From an uncultured Burkholderiales bacterium (GTDB taxonomy: Bacteria; Pseudomonadota; Gammaproteobacteria; Burkholderiales; Thiobacillaceae): a stretch of 64,000 nucleotides of DNA. Numbering within the stretch: the stretch's first letter is position 1; every line of letters begins with the position of its first letter. The stretch covers positions 62,001 to 126,000 of the forward strand of contig CALEDT010000029.1 of NCBI GenBank assembly GCA_937949525.1, read 5' to 3'. Under the pieces are notes generated by a model. The model had not been told where the DNA came from and did no database searches. It saw only the letters and a program-made list of their open reading frames with translations. Of the stretch, positions 40,239-48,862 are shown in pieces. A program made the position numbers and the translations under genes.

Positions 40239-41587
40239 AGTTGTTCCAGCGTCAGCATGCCGGCGGCGCGCAGCACCTCGCCGCGGCTCACGGCGCGTTC
40301 GTGCTGCGCCTGCGCCAGGTCGGCGCGGCTCTTGTCCAGTTGGGCCTGCGCCGACAACAGGTCGACCAGCGTCGTGACACCGTTCTCGTAGCGCCGTTTG
40401 GTCAGGCGTTGCGCCTCCTCGGCTTCCTGTACGGCGGCTTCGCGCACCTGGACGCGCTCCTCCGCCTCCAGCGCGCGTCGGCGCGCCTCGGTGACTTGGT
40501 AGGCGATGGCATCCTCGGCCTGGCGCAGGCGGGCCGCCTGTTCCATGCGCGCCGCCTGCGCCCGGTCGATCGCCGCATCGTTCAGTCCGCCGTCGAAGGC
40601 GGTCCAGGACAGCATGCCGGCGATGGTGTAGGAAGCGGCACCGAAGCCCAGGCCCCGGTCGTTCCAGTCGTGCCGGGCCATCACGTTGACCTGCGGCTTC
40701 TTCGCGCCGCGCGCCGCGCCGAGCGCCGCCTGCGCGGCATCGCCCTGACCACGCAGCGCTTTCAGTGTCGGATGCTCGGCACGCGCCTGCGCGCGCAACG
40801 CGCCGGCATCCAGCGTCGGCAGCGCCGGCAGGTGGGGTGCGCCCACGTCCAGCGCATCGGCCAGGTCACGTGCCAGCAACCGTTTCAGGCCGTCCAGCGC
40901 ATCCGCCTCCATGCGCTGCGCCTGCATCAGGCGCAGGCGCGCATCGTCCAGGTTGACGCGCGCCGACAGCACGTCGGCACGCACCGCCATGCCCTGCTTG
41001 TGCAGATTCTCGGCGACGCGCAGGTATTCGGTGGCGGCGGCGCGCGCCTGCTCGGCGACGCGGATGTGGGCGCGCGCCAGATGCACGCCCTGGTAGGCGC
41101 GCAGCACCTCCAGCAGCAACTGCTGGCGCGCGGACTCGTCGCCATCGCGCGCGGCGCGCGCCCAGGCGCGCGCCTCATCCTGGCGCGCGGCGATCTGGCC
41201 GCCGGTGTACAACGGCGCCTGCACTTCGACGCGGGTATTCAGGTTATTGATGGCATCGGGATCGTTCAGCTTGGCCGGCGCGAAATCGGCGTTGCCGATG
41301 CGCTCCTGGCCAAGCTTCAGGCCGAATGCCGACAGCGCATCGTTGGTGTGCGTCGCGCCCAGCGACAAGGTCACGCGCGGCAGGCGCGCGCCATCGGCCT
41401 GGCGCAGGCCGGCCTCGGCCTGGTCGATGCGCGCCTTGCTCAGGGCCAACTCGGGATTCTGCGCCAGCGCGGTCTCGGCTGCCTGGCGCAGCGTCAGGGT
41501 CTCCGCCGAGGCGTTCCAGCTCAGCGCCAAGGCGATCGTCAGGGCGCGCAAGGGCGCCTTCGGTATCCACATCATTGCACCTCGCAT
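40235..41587 (-). CDS. TolC-family outer-membrane channel
   Basis: A 450 aa outer-membrane factor with a signal peptide, TLRQAAETALAQNPEL, two long helical repeats each ending in a beta-hairpin, and YENGVTTLVDLLSAQAQL, typical of the family. First gene of the RND operon (TolC-type, adaptor, pump). The promoter region just upstream is AT-rich with an inverted repeat (see 41629-41687). The ATG at 41587 could instead be at 41575 or 41572 (MMWIPK). Confidence 0.9.
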   Translation of the reverse strand: MRGAMMWIPKAPLRALTIALALSWNASAETLTLRQAAETALAQNPELALSKARIDQAEAGLRQADGARLPRVTLSLGATHTNDALSAFGLKLGQERIGNADFAPAKLNDPDAINNLNTRVEVQAPLYTGGQIAARQDEARAWARAARDGDESARQQLLLEVLRAYQGVHLARAHIRVAEQARAAATEYLRVAENLHKQGMAVRADVLSARVNLDDARLRLMQAQRMEADALDGLKRLLARDLADALDVGAPHLPALPTLDAGALRAQARAEHPTLKALRGQGDAAQAALGAARGAKKPQVNVMARHDWNDRGLGFGAASYTIAGMLSWTAFDGGLNDAAIDRAQAARMEQAARLRQAEDAIAYQVTEARRRALEAEERVQVREAAVQEAEEAQRLTKRRYENGVTTLVDLLSAQAQLDKSRADLAQAQHERAVSRGEVLRAAGMLTLEQL

Positions 41588-41628
41588 GTCGCGACCGCCT
41601 GGACTGAGGCGGTGGAAAATCAGGATTC

Positions 41629-41687
41629 GCTTATATTAAACATAAAAATTGCTTATGGCAATATAAGCCTGATTCGCGGCTTTGCAA
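41629..41687 (-). promoter_or_regulatory. promoter and inverted-repeat operator of the RND operon
   Basis: A perfect 9-bp inverted repeat GCTTATATT (41629-41637) and AATATAAGC (41660-41668) lies in an otherwise very AT-rich stretch for this GC-rich genome. A second internal pair, GCTTAT/ATAAGC, is nested in it (41651-41668). On the minus strand a -35 TTGCAA (41682-41687) and a -10 TATATT (41660-41665), 16 bp apart, overlap the right half, so a repressor bound here would block transcription of the efflux genes. The adjacent arsR-like gene is the likely regulator. Confidence 0.6.
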
Positions 41688-41783
41688 GATATAGGGGCAA
41701 GGCGGCGGCGAAGCAACGGGGGGGCCATGTCGCATGGCCTCGCGGATGCCGACTCGAGCCGGCCGGCGCGTGTGCGGGCCGCG

Positions 41784-42101
41784 CTACTTGGCGAAGCCGC
41801 AGAACACGTCGCGCATCATGCCGATCAACTGCAAGGTACGCGTATCGCCCACGCGGTAATAGACGCGGTTGGCATCCTTGCGCGTGCGCAGCACGCCCTT
41901 GTCGCGCAGTATGGCTAGGTGCTGCGAGATGTTGCTCTGCGAGGTGCCGACACTCTCGACGATGTCCTGCACGCTGACCTCCTTGTCACCCAGCACGCAC
42001 AGGATCTTCAGGCGCAGCGGGTGCGACATCGCCTTCAGCGCGCGCGATGCCTGTTCGATGTGTTCGTCCTTGTCGATGAGTTCGGTGGACTCGGTGATCA
42101 T
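41784..42101 (-). CDS. ArsR-family regulator with two cysteines, persulfide- or redox-sensor-like
   Basis: A 105 aa winged-helix repressor. HTH: GTSQSNISQHLAILRDKGVLRTRKDA. It has two cysteines, Cys35 (RLKILCVLG) and Cys101 (RDVFC), 66 residues apart. In the persulfide sensors SqrR and BigR, as I recall them, the two sensing cysteines are also 66 apart (41/107 and 42/108). Typical ArsR metal ligands (ELCVCDL) are absent. It probably controls the RND operon (start 197 bp downstream on the same strand) and itself. The inducer is inferred to be sulfane sulfur, disulfide stress or electrophiles. Confidence 0.85.
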   Translation of the reverse strand: MITESTELIDKDEHIEQASRALKAMSHPLRLKILCVLGDKEVSVQDIVESVGTSQSNISQHLAILRDKGVLRTRKDANRVYYRVGDTRTLQLIGMMRDVFCGFAK

Positions 42102-42187
42102 GGGTTTGGGCTCCAGCGGTTGTATGATGGCGCGACCCGGCGGCCCGCCGCGAACGCCGTGGCCAACGTTAACAGGACCGTCATGTC

Positions 42188-42217
42188 AGTATATCTCGTT
42201 AAGTATTCAAATATACT
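42188..42217. promoter_or_regulatory. second AT-rich inverted repeat, between arsR-like gene and gpmI
   Basis: A perfect 7-bp inverted repeat AGTATAT (42188-42194) and ATATACT (42211-42217), with a nested pair AGTAT/ATACT (42202-42217). It lies upstream of the arsR-like gene and about 45 bp before gpmI. Composition and layout resemble the site before the efflux genes (41629-41668), which fits autoregulation by the ArsR protein. It could also affect gpmI. Confidence 0.5.
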
Positions 42218-42262
42218 AAAATGCATGACGAAAAAGATTGCCCCAACCGATAAAATCGTCTG

Positions 42263-43810
42263 ATGCCACCGACCAGCGTCACGCCCGTCCTGCTCATCAT
42301 CCTCGATGGTTTCGGTTGTCGGCCCGCCGACGACTTCAATGCCATCACCCGCGCGCGCAAGCCCAACTTCGACCGTTACTGGCATGAATTCCCGCATACG
42401 CTGATCCAGGCATCGGAGGCGGCGGTCGGTCTGCCCGCCGGCCAGATGGGCAATTCGGAGGTCGGCCACCTCAACATCGGCGCCGGTCGCGTGGTCTACC
42501 AGGAATATTCGCGCATCGACCGCGCCATCCAGAACGGCCATTTCACCTCCAACCTGGCCTTGCTGGACGTGATCGAACAGGTCAAGGCCAACGACTCGGC
42601 CTTACACATCTTCGGCCTGCTGTCCGATGGCGGCGTGCACAGTCACGAGAACCACATCCACGCCATGCTGGAGATGGGCGCGGCGCAGGGGCTGCGCAAG
42701 ATCTACATGCATGCCTTCCTGGACGGGCGCGACACGCCGCCGAAGAGCGCGGATGCCTATCTGCGCTGTCTGCAGGACAAGCTCGATCATCTGCGCGTCG
42801 GCCGCATCGCCTCCATCGTCGGCCGCTATTACGCCATGGACCGGGATCGTCGCTGGCCGCGCGTCAAGGTCGCCTACGACCTGGTGACGCTGGGGCGGGC
42901 CGAGTTCCAGGCGGCCGACGCCATGCGGGCGTTGGAAGCGGCCTATGCGCGCGGCGAGACCGACGAGTTCGTCAAGCCCACCGCCATCGTCGGCGAGGGC
43001 GAGACGCCGGTGCGCATGCACGATGGCGACGCGGTGGTGTTCATGAACTTCCGGTCCGACCGCGCCCGCCAGCTCACGCGCGCCTTCATCGCGCCGGATT
43101 TCGCCGAGTTCCAGCGCGATTATGTGCCCAAGCTGTGCCGCTACTGCACACTCACCAGCTATAGCGAGGAATTCGATACGCCCGTGGCGTTCCCGCCGGA
43201 ACACGTGCGCAACGGGTTCGGCGAGTACATCGCCAACCTCGGCCTGCGCCAGTTGCGCATCGCGGAAACCGAGAAGTATCCGCACGTGACCTATTTCTTC
43301 AACGGCGGCGAGGAAACGGTCTATCCCGGCGAGGATCGCATCATGGTGCGTTCGCCGGATGTCGCCACCTATGATCTCAAGCCGGAGATGAGCGCGCCCG
43401 AGGTCACCGACAAGCTGGTCGAGGCGATCGAGTCCGGCCGTTACGACGCAATCATCTGTAACTACGCCAACTGTGACATGGTCGGCCACAGCGGCATCAT
43501 GGAAGCCGCGATCCAGGCCGTGGAAGCTGTCGACGTGTGCCTGGGCCGGGTGGTCGAGGCGATGCGTCGTGCCGGCGGCGAAGTGCTGATCACCGCCGAT
43601 CACGGCAATGCCGAGACCATGCGCGACCCGCTCACCGAACAGCCGCACACCGCGCACACCATCAATCTGGTGCCGCTGATCTACGTCGGCCGCGCTGCCA
43701 GCATGCATCACAGCGGCGCGCTGGAGGACATCGCGCCGACGCTGCTGAAGATGATGGGCCTGCCGCAGCCGCTGGAAATGACCGGGCGCCCGCTGCTCGA
43801 TTTCACCTGA
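42263..43810 (+). CDS. gpmI: 2,3-bisphosphoglycerate-independent phosphoglycerate mutase
   Basis: A 515 aa two-domain enzyme of glycolysis that interconverts 3- and 2-phosphoglycerate. Seen: VLLIILDGFG with Asp, MGNSEVGHLNIGAGR with the phospho-accepting Ser, HAFLDGRDTPP, and late ITADHGNAE. The stop TGA is immediately followed by the envC start ATG, so the two genes are joined as in many gammaproteobacteria. Confidence 0.96.
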   Translation: MPPTSVTPVLLIILDGFGCRPADDFNAITRARKPNFDRYWHEFPHTLIQASEAAVGLPAGQMGNSEVGHLNIGAGRVVYQEYSRIDRAIQNGHFTSNLALLDVIEQVKANDSALHIFGLLSDGGVHSHENHIHAMLEMGAAQGLRKIYMHAFLDGRDTPPKSADAYLRCLQDKLDHLRVGRIASIVGRYYAMDRDRRWPRVKVAYDLVTLGRAEFQAADAMRALEAAYARGETDEFVKPTAIVGEGETPVRMHDGDAVVFMNFRSDRARQLTRAFIAPDFAEFQRDYVPKLCRYCTLTSYSEEFDTPVAFPPEHVRNGFGEYIANLGLRQLRIAETEKYPHVTYFFNGGEETVYPGEDRIMVRSPDVATYDLKPEMSAPEVTDKLVEAIESGRYDAIICNYANCDMVGHSGIMEAAIQAVEAVDVCLGRVVEAMRRAGGEVLITADHGNAETMRDPLTEQPHTAHTINLVPLIYVGRAASMHHSGALEDIAPTLLKMMGLPQPLEMTGRPLLDFT

Positions 43811-45013
43811 ATGTGGCGCGCGCTGATCTGCGCGATGCTCCTGGCCGTCGCCGCGCCGGTGGTGGCCGATCCCGCGCGGCAGCAGGAGTTGCGCGAGCTG
43901 CGCAGCCGCATCCAGGCGTTGCAGGCGGAACTGGAGCAGGCGACCGAAGGCCGCACCGAGGCGGCCGATGCGCTCAGGCACTCGGAACGACGCATCTCCG
44001 ATGTGAACCGCGATCTGCGCCGGCTGGCCGCGCGTCAGCGCGAACTCGCCGAAAATCTGCGTCGGCTCGCCGCTGACACGCGCACCACCCAGGCCGAAAT
44101 CGCCCACCAGCAGGCGCTGCTGGCCGATCTGCTGCGCGAACGTTATGCACGCGGCGAGGCGGAAGCGCTGCGGCTGCTGCTCAACGGTCAGAATCCGGGC
44201 GAAGTCGCGCGCAATCTTGAATACTACGGCTACATTGCGCGTGCGCGCGCCGAACTGATCCGTCAGCACCGTGACGCGCTGACCCGTCTGACCGAACTGC
44301 AGACGCGCACGCGCGAACAGAACGAGCAGCTCGAACGCGTGCGCCAGGAGCAGGTGGCGCAGAAAAAGGCGCTGGAAGCCGAGAAACAGGCGCGCCAGCA
44401 GGTGCTGTATGCGCTGTCCGAGCAGATCCGTAAGCAGCGGCGGGAGATCAGCACGCTGGAGCGCGACGAAAAGCGCCTCACCCAGCTCATCGCACGGCTG
44501 GCGCGCCTGGCGGCGCAGCGTGCCAAGGCGCCGCCGCCCGCGCCGGCCGGGCCGGCTGCGCCGCCGCCGCGTCCCGGCCAACCGGTCGAGCTTGTGGCCG
44601 ATGCCAGTCTGGCGGGCGAGCAGTTCGCGCGTCTGAAGGGGCGGCTGGCGCTGCCCGTCGCCGGCGAGATCGTCGGCCGCTACGGCCAGCCGCGCGAGGG
44701 CGGCGGGCCGGCATGGAAGGGACTGTTCATCCGCGCCCGCCAGGGCAACGAGGTGCGCGCGGTGGGCGGCGGCGAGGTCGTGTTCGCCGACTGGCTGCGC
44801 GGCTTCGGCAACCTGATCATCATCGACCATGGCGCCGGCTTCCTCAGCCTGTACAGCAACAACGAAAGTCTGTATAAACAGCCGGGCGAGCGCGCGCGCG
44901 CCGGGGATGTCATCGCCAGCGTCGGCGCCACCGGCGGCCAGGACGAGCCCGGCCTGTACTTCGAATTGCGCCACGAGGGCAAACCCTTCGATCCGCTGAC
45001 CTGGGTGCGCTGA
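43811..45013 (+). CDS. envC: EnvC-like murein hydrolase activator (coiled coil plus degenerate LytM)
   Basis: A 400 aa exported protein: signal peptide (cut near VVADP), a long coiled coil (about 22-240) with heptad-like LRELRSRIQALQAELEQA, a Pro/Ala-rich linker (about 240-260), and a C-terminal LytM domain. In the LytM domain the usual catalytic His in G-x-D-I reads GLFIRARQG, so it is an activator, as E. coli EnvC, and not an active peptidase. It activates cell-division amidases. Begins at the base after the gpmI stop. Confidence 0.92.
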   Translation: MWRALICAMLLAVAAPVVADPARQQELRELRSRIQALQAELEQATEGRTEAADALRHSERRISDVNRDLRRLAARQRELAENLRRLAADTRTTQAEIAHQQALLADLLRERYARGEAEALRLLLNGQNPGEVARNLEYYGYIARARAELIRQHRDALTRLTELQTRTREQNEQLERVRQEQVAQKKALEAEKQARQQVLYALSEQIRKQRREISTLERDEKRLTQLIARLARLAAQRAKAPPPAPAGPAAPPPRPGQPVELVADASLAGEQFARLKGRLALPVAGEIVGRYGQPREGGGPAWKGLFIRARQGNEVRAVGGGEVVFADWLRGFGNLIIIDHGAGFLSLYSNNESLYKQPGERARAGDVIASVGATGGQDEPGLYFELRHEGKPFDPLTWVR

Positions 45014-45092
45014 CCGCACCCCTTATCTCCGGGAATTCTTCCGCGCCTCGGACATCCAATCCACGCCACGCATCACACACCCTAGAGGCATC

Positions 45093-46466
45093 ATGGCAGG
45101 CAAGTTCAAACAGCTCGGACTCATCGCGATCGGCGTTTTTTTCGGCGCCGCGCTGACGCTCAATTATTCCGCCACCGCCTCGCGCGAGCCGGAGCCTTTG
45201 CCGATCGAGGATCTGCGCGTGTTCAGCGAGATCTTCGGGCGCATCAAGAGCGATTACGTCGAGCCGGTGGAGGACAAGCGCCTGATCACCGAGGCCATCA
45301 ACGGCATGCTCTCGGGTCTCGACCCTCATTCCGCTTACCTCGACGCGGAAGCCTTCAAGGAACTTCAGGTCGGCACCCAGGGCGAATTCGGCGGCCTCGG
45401 CATTGAGGTCGGCATGGAGGATGGTTTCGTCAAGGTGGTGGCGCCGATCGAGGACACCCCGGCATTCAAGGCGGGCATCAAGAGCGGCGACCTGATCATC
45501 CGTCTGGACGACACGCCGGTGAAGGGCATGACGCTCAACGACGCGGTCAAGCGCATGCGCGGCAAGCCCGGCACGGACATCGTGCTGACCATCGTGCGCA
45601 AGGGCGAGGCCAAGCCGTTGACCGTACGCCTGACGCGCGCGGTGATCAAGATCCGCAGCGTCAAGCACCAGATCGTCGAACCCGGCTTCGGCTATGTGCG
45701 CATCACCCAGTTCCAGGAGCAGACCGGCGAGAATCTGGTGGCGGCGTTGCGCGATCTGCAGGCCAAGAACGGCGAGCTCAAGGGCCTGATCCTCGATCTG
45801 CGCAACAATCCGGGCGGCCTGCTGAACAGCGCCGTGTCGGTTTCCGGCGCGTTCATCCGGCCCGGCGAGCTGGTGGTATACACCGATGGCCGTACCGAGG
45901 ATGCGCGCATGCGCCTTCATAACGCGCGCGAAAGCTATCTGCGCCCGGGCGAGCGGGATGCGCTGAAGAACCTGCCGGCGTGGACGCGCGAGGTGCCGAT
46001 GGTGGTGCTGGTGAACGGCGGTTCCGCGTCCGCCTCCGAGATCGTCGCCGGCGCGTTGCAGGATCACAAGCGCGCGCTGGTGGTCGGTACCCAGACCTTC
46101 GGCAAGGGCTCGGTGCAGACCATCCTGCCACTCAACAACGGCACCGCCATCAAGCTCACCACGGCGCGCTACTTCACGCCCAGCGGCCGCAGCATCCAGG
46201 CCAAGGGTATCACCCCGGACATCGTGGTCGAGGAGGCCACCGTGTCCAACAGCGCGACGCCGCGGCTGGAGGTACGAGAGGCGGATCTCAACAAGCATCT
46301 GGAGAACGGGCAAAGCGAGACACCGGCGCCGCAGGATCGTCCGAAGGGCGACGCGGATGCGCAGAGCCCGAGCACGGCCGGTGAAGTGATCAAGCGGGAC
46401 GATTACCAGCTCAACCAGGCCCTGATCCTGTTGAAAGGGCTGGCCCTGCTGCGCGACCGCAAGTAA
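45093..46466 (+). CDS. ctpA: C-terminal processing protease (S41, CtpA type)
   Basis: A 457 aa periplasmic serine protease. Signal anchor at 7-24, N-terminal helical part, PDZ domain (about 90-170) with GGLGIEVG, and the S41 core with the nucleophile Ser in GSASASEIV and general-base Lys in TFGKGSVQ. It cuts protein C-termini and often controls murein hydrolases, which fits the envC neighbour. AGAGG Shine-Dalgarno. Confidence 0.95.
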   Translation: MAGKFKQLGLIAIGVFFGAALTLNYSATASREPEPLPIEDLRVFSEIFGRIKSDYVEPVEDKRLITEAINGMLSGLDPHSAYLDAEAFKELQVGTQGEFGGLGIEVGMEDGFVKVVAPIEDTPAFKAGIKSGDLIIRLDDTPVKGMTLNDAVKRMRGKPGTDIVLTIVRKGEAKPLTVRLTRAVIKIRSVKHQIVEPGFGYVRITQFQEQTGENLVAALRDLQAKNGELKGLILDLRNNPGGLLNSAVSVSGAFIRPGELVVYTDGRTEDARMRLHNARESYLRPGERDALKNLPAWTREVPMVVLVNGGSASASEIVAGALQDHKRALVVGTQTFGKGSVQTILPLNNGTAIKLTTARYFTPSGRSIQAKGITPDIVVEEATVSNSATPRLEVREADLNKHLENGQSETPAPQDRPKGDADAQSPSTAGEVIKRDDYQLNQALILLKGLALLRDRK

Positions 46467-46484
46467 GGTGGCGGGGCGGCAGGC

Positions 46485-46880
46485 ATGACGCCCGCGAGCG
46501 ACACCCGCAAGCGGCGCGAGATCGCCTTCCATCCTCTGCCGCCGGAGCAGCAGGCGCGTGCCCTCGCGCTGCTGGGTGGGCTTGACGGTCTGCGGGTCGA
46601 ACCGATCGGTGCGCTGACGCTGGCGGTGGACTACCACATCGCCGAGTACAGCCTGCGCGAGCTGGAGTCCCTGTTGCTGGCGCACGGCTTCCATCTGGAG
46701 AACACGCTGCTGATCCGCCTCAAGCGCAGCCTGGCCTACTATGCCGAACGCGTGCAGCGGGAGAATCTGGACAAGCCGGAGCCGCGCGCCAAGCAGTATC
46801 CGGCGCACATCGAGTCGTGGGCCAGGCGGCCGCACGGCGACCATGACGACACCCCCGTGGAGTGGCGGCAGTACAAGTAG
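46485..46880 (+). CDS. conserved small protein of unknown function
   Basis: Not recognised. A 131 aa soluble protein between ctpA and moeB, same strand, gaps of 18 and 6 bp, so in an operon. The first 75 residues could fold as a ferredoxin-like beta-alpha-beta unit (heavy-metal-associated-like, but without the CxxC metal site). The C-terminal 50 residues are charged, with an Arg/Glu/Lys-rich tail ending VEWRQYK. No signal peptide. The ATG 46485 is a reasonable start. Confidence 0.75.
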   Translation: MTPASDTRKRREIAFHPLPPEQQARALALLGGLDGLRVEPIGALTLAVDYHIAEYSLRELESLLLAHGFHLENTLLIRLKRSLAYYAERVQRENLDKPEPRAKQYPAHIESWARRPHGDHDDTPVEWRQYK

Positions 46881-46886
46881 CCGACC

Positions 46887-47636
46887 ATGGACGACCGGCA
46901 ACTGCTGCGCTATTCGCGCCACATCCTGCTCGACGAGATCGGCATCGACGGCCAGGCGCGCCTGCTCGCCGCGCGCGTGCTGATCGTCGGCGCCGGCGGT
47001 CTCGGGTCACCGGCGGCGCTGTATCTCGCGGCGGCCGGCGTCGGCCACATCACGTTGGCCGATGGCGACGAAGTGGATGCCACCAACCTGCAACGCCAGA
47101 TCGCGCACGACATGAGCAGCCTCGGCGTCAACAAGGCGGAATCCGCATCGCGCCGCATGCATGCGATGAATCCCGACATCGCCGTCGCCACGTTGCCGGA
47201 GCGCCTGCAGGATGCTGCGCTGGCGCGGGCGGTCGGGGATGCCGACCTGGTACTCGATTGCAGCGACAACTTCCCCACCCGCCACGCCATCAACCGTGCT
47301 TGCGTGGCGCAGCGCAAACCGCTGGTATCGGGCGCGGCGGTACGCTTCGATGGCCAGATCGCGGTGTTCGACCTGCGTGTGCCCGAGGCGCCGTGCTACG
47401 CCTGCCTGTTCCCGCCGCAGGCGCGCGACGCCGAGATGCGCTGCGCCGAGTTCGGCGTGTTCGCGCCCTTGGTCGGCGTGGTCGGCGCGCTGCAGGCGGC
47501 CGAGGCGTTGAAGCTGCTGCTCGGCGCCGGCACCAGCCTGTCCGGCCGCCTGCTGCTGTATGACGCGCTGCGCGCCGACTGGCGCGCGCTGCGCCTGACC
47601 AGGGATCACGGCTGCGAGGTGTGCGGCGGGCGTTGA
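46887..47636 (+). CDS. moeB: MoeB/ThiF-family adenylyltransferase
   Basis: A 249 aa E1-like enzyme that adenylates the C-terminus of a sulfur-carrier protein such as MoaD or ThiS. Seen: VLIVGAGGLGSPAALYLA, the DGDEVDATNLQRQI Arg/Asp-rich segment, and zinc-binding Cys pairs CYAC and CEVC. It follows the small gene by 6 bp. Which carrier it serves cannot be told here. The end overlaps glcF by 31 bp, tail to tail. Confidence 0.93.
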   Translation: MDDRQLLRYSRHILLDEIGIDGQARLLAARVLIVGAGGLGSPAALYLAAAGVGHITLADGDEVDATNLQRQIAHDMSSLGVNKAESASRRMHAMNPDIAVATLPERLQDAALARAVGDADLVLDCSDNFPTRHAINRACVAQRKPLVSGAAVRFDGQIAVFDLRVPEAPCYACLFPPQARDAEMRCAEFGVFAPLVGVVGALQAAEALKLLLGAGTSLSGRLLLYDALRADWRALRLTRDHGCEVCGGR

Positions 47637-48862
47637 TCCGCCCCGGCGGTGTCCAGCAGACGGATCCAGTGCACCACCGGTACGTCGCTGGCGGCGGCGA
47701 GGTGGCTCTGGCAACCGATGTTGGCGGTGGCGATCCGTTCCGGACCGCGCGCGTTGAGGTTGGCCAGCTTGCGCGCGCGCAGCCGACCCGCCAGTTCCGG
47801 TTGCAACAGGGAATAGGTGCCGGCCGAGCCGCAGCACAGGTGCGCTTCGTCCACCGGCAGCAGTTCGTGTCCCAATCCGGCCAGGATGCCCTCGATCACG
47901 CCGCGCACCCGCTGGCCATGTTGCAGGCTGCACGGCGGGTGGAAGGCGATCCGGCGCGGCGGGCCGGCGCGCAGGCCGGAGAGATCCTCGCGCGCGAGGA
48001 TCTCGCCCAGGTCGCGGGTCAGGGCCGACACGCGCGCGGCTTTTTCCGCGTAGGCGAGGTCGTCGCGCAGGTGGTGGCCGTAGTCCTTGACCAGACTGCC
48101 GCAGCCGCTGGCGGTCATGACGATGGCTTCCACGCCCGCCTCGACATACGGCCACCAGGCGTCGATGTTGCGGCGCATGGCGGCGCGCGCGGCCTCCGCC
48201 GCGGCCAGGTGCTGGTCGATGGCGCCGCAGCAGCCGGCGCCGGGCGCGGCGACCAGCTCGATGCCCAGCCGCGCCAGCACGCGCGTGGCGGCGGCATTGG
48301 TTTCCGGTGCCAGCGCCGGCTGCACGCAGCCTTGCAGCACCAGCATGCGGCGGTCGAGCCTGCCTTCGCCGGTGGTGGCGGGCTGGACGCGCGACGGCAT
48401 GGACGGCGGGATGTGCGTGCGCAAGGCGCCGGGCAACACCCCGCGCACGCTCTGCCCCAGTTGGAGCAGCGGCCGGAACACCCCCGGCGCGCTCAGCGTC
48501 CGCCGCAATGCCGCGCGCGCCAGGCGCTCGGGCAGCGGCCGCGGGCTCAACCGTTCCAGCAGGTCGCGGCCGATGTCGATCAGCCGGCCGTACTGCACAC
48601 CCGACGGGCAGGTGGTTTCGCAATTGCGGCAGGTCAGACAGCGGTCCAGGTGCCGGCGGGTGATCGCGCCGGCCGGCTGGCCTTCCAGCATCTGCTTGAT
48701 CAGGTAGATACGGCCGCGCGGGCCGTCCAGTTCATCGCCGAGCAGTTGATAGGTCGGGCAGGTGGCATTGCAGAAGCCGCAGTGCACGCAGCTCCTCAGA
48801 ATGGCGTCGGCTTCCTCGCCGTGTGGCGTGTCGCGCACGAAATCGGCCAGTCGGGTCTGCAT
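47606..48862 (-). CDS. glcF: glycolate oxidase iron-sulfur subunit (GlcF type)
   Basis: A 418 aa protein. N-terminal two 4Fe-4S sites with CVHCGFCNATCP and CLTCRNCETTCPSG, then two CCG-domain repeats (GCVQPA...GCCG and GCCGS-type LCCGSAGTY). It passes electrons from the flavin subunits to the quinone pool. The start ATG shares one base with the glcE stop (TGATG). Last gene of the operon; its end overlaps moeB by 31 bp. Confidence 0.92.
   Translation of the reverse strand: MQTRLADFVRDTPHGEEADAILRSCVHCGFCNATCPTYQLLGDELDGPRGRIYLIKQMLEGQPAGAITRRHLDRCLTCRNCETTCPSGVQYGRLIDIGRDLLERLSPRPLPERLARAALRRTLSAPGVFRPLLQLGQSVRGVLPGALRTHIPPSMPSRVQPATTGEGRLDRRMLVLQGCVQPALAPETNAAATRVLARLGIELVAAPGAGCCGAIDQHLAAAEAARAAMRRNIDAWWPYVEAGVEAIVMTASGCGSLVKDYGHHLRDDLAYAEKAARVSALTRDLGEILAREDLSGLRAGPPRRIAFHPPCSLQHGQRVRGVIEGILAGLGHELLPVDEAHLCCGSAGTYSLLQPELAGRLRARKLANLNARGPERIATANIGCQSHLAAASDVPVVHWIRLLDTAGADQRPPHTSQP

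Noticed and set aside
42602-45019. 805-codon minus-strand frame across gpmI and envC
   Set aside because: Antisense shadow of two well-identified genes.
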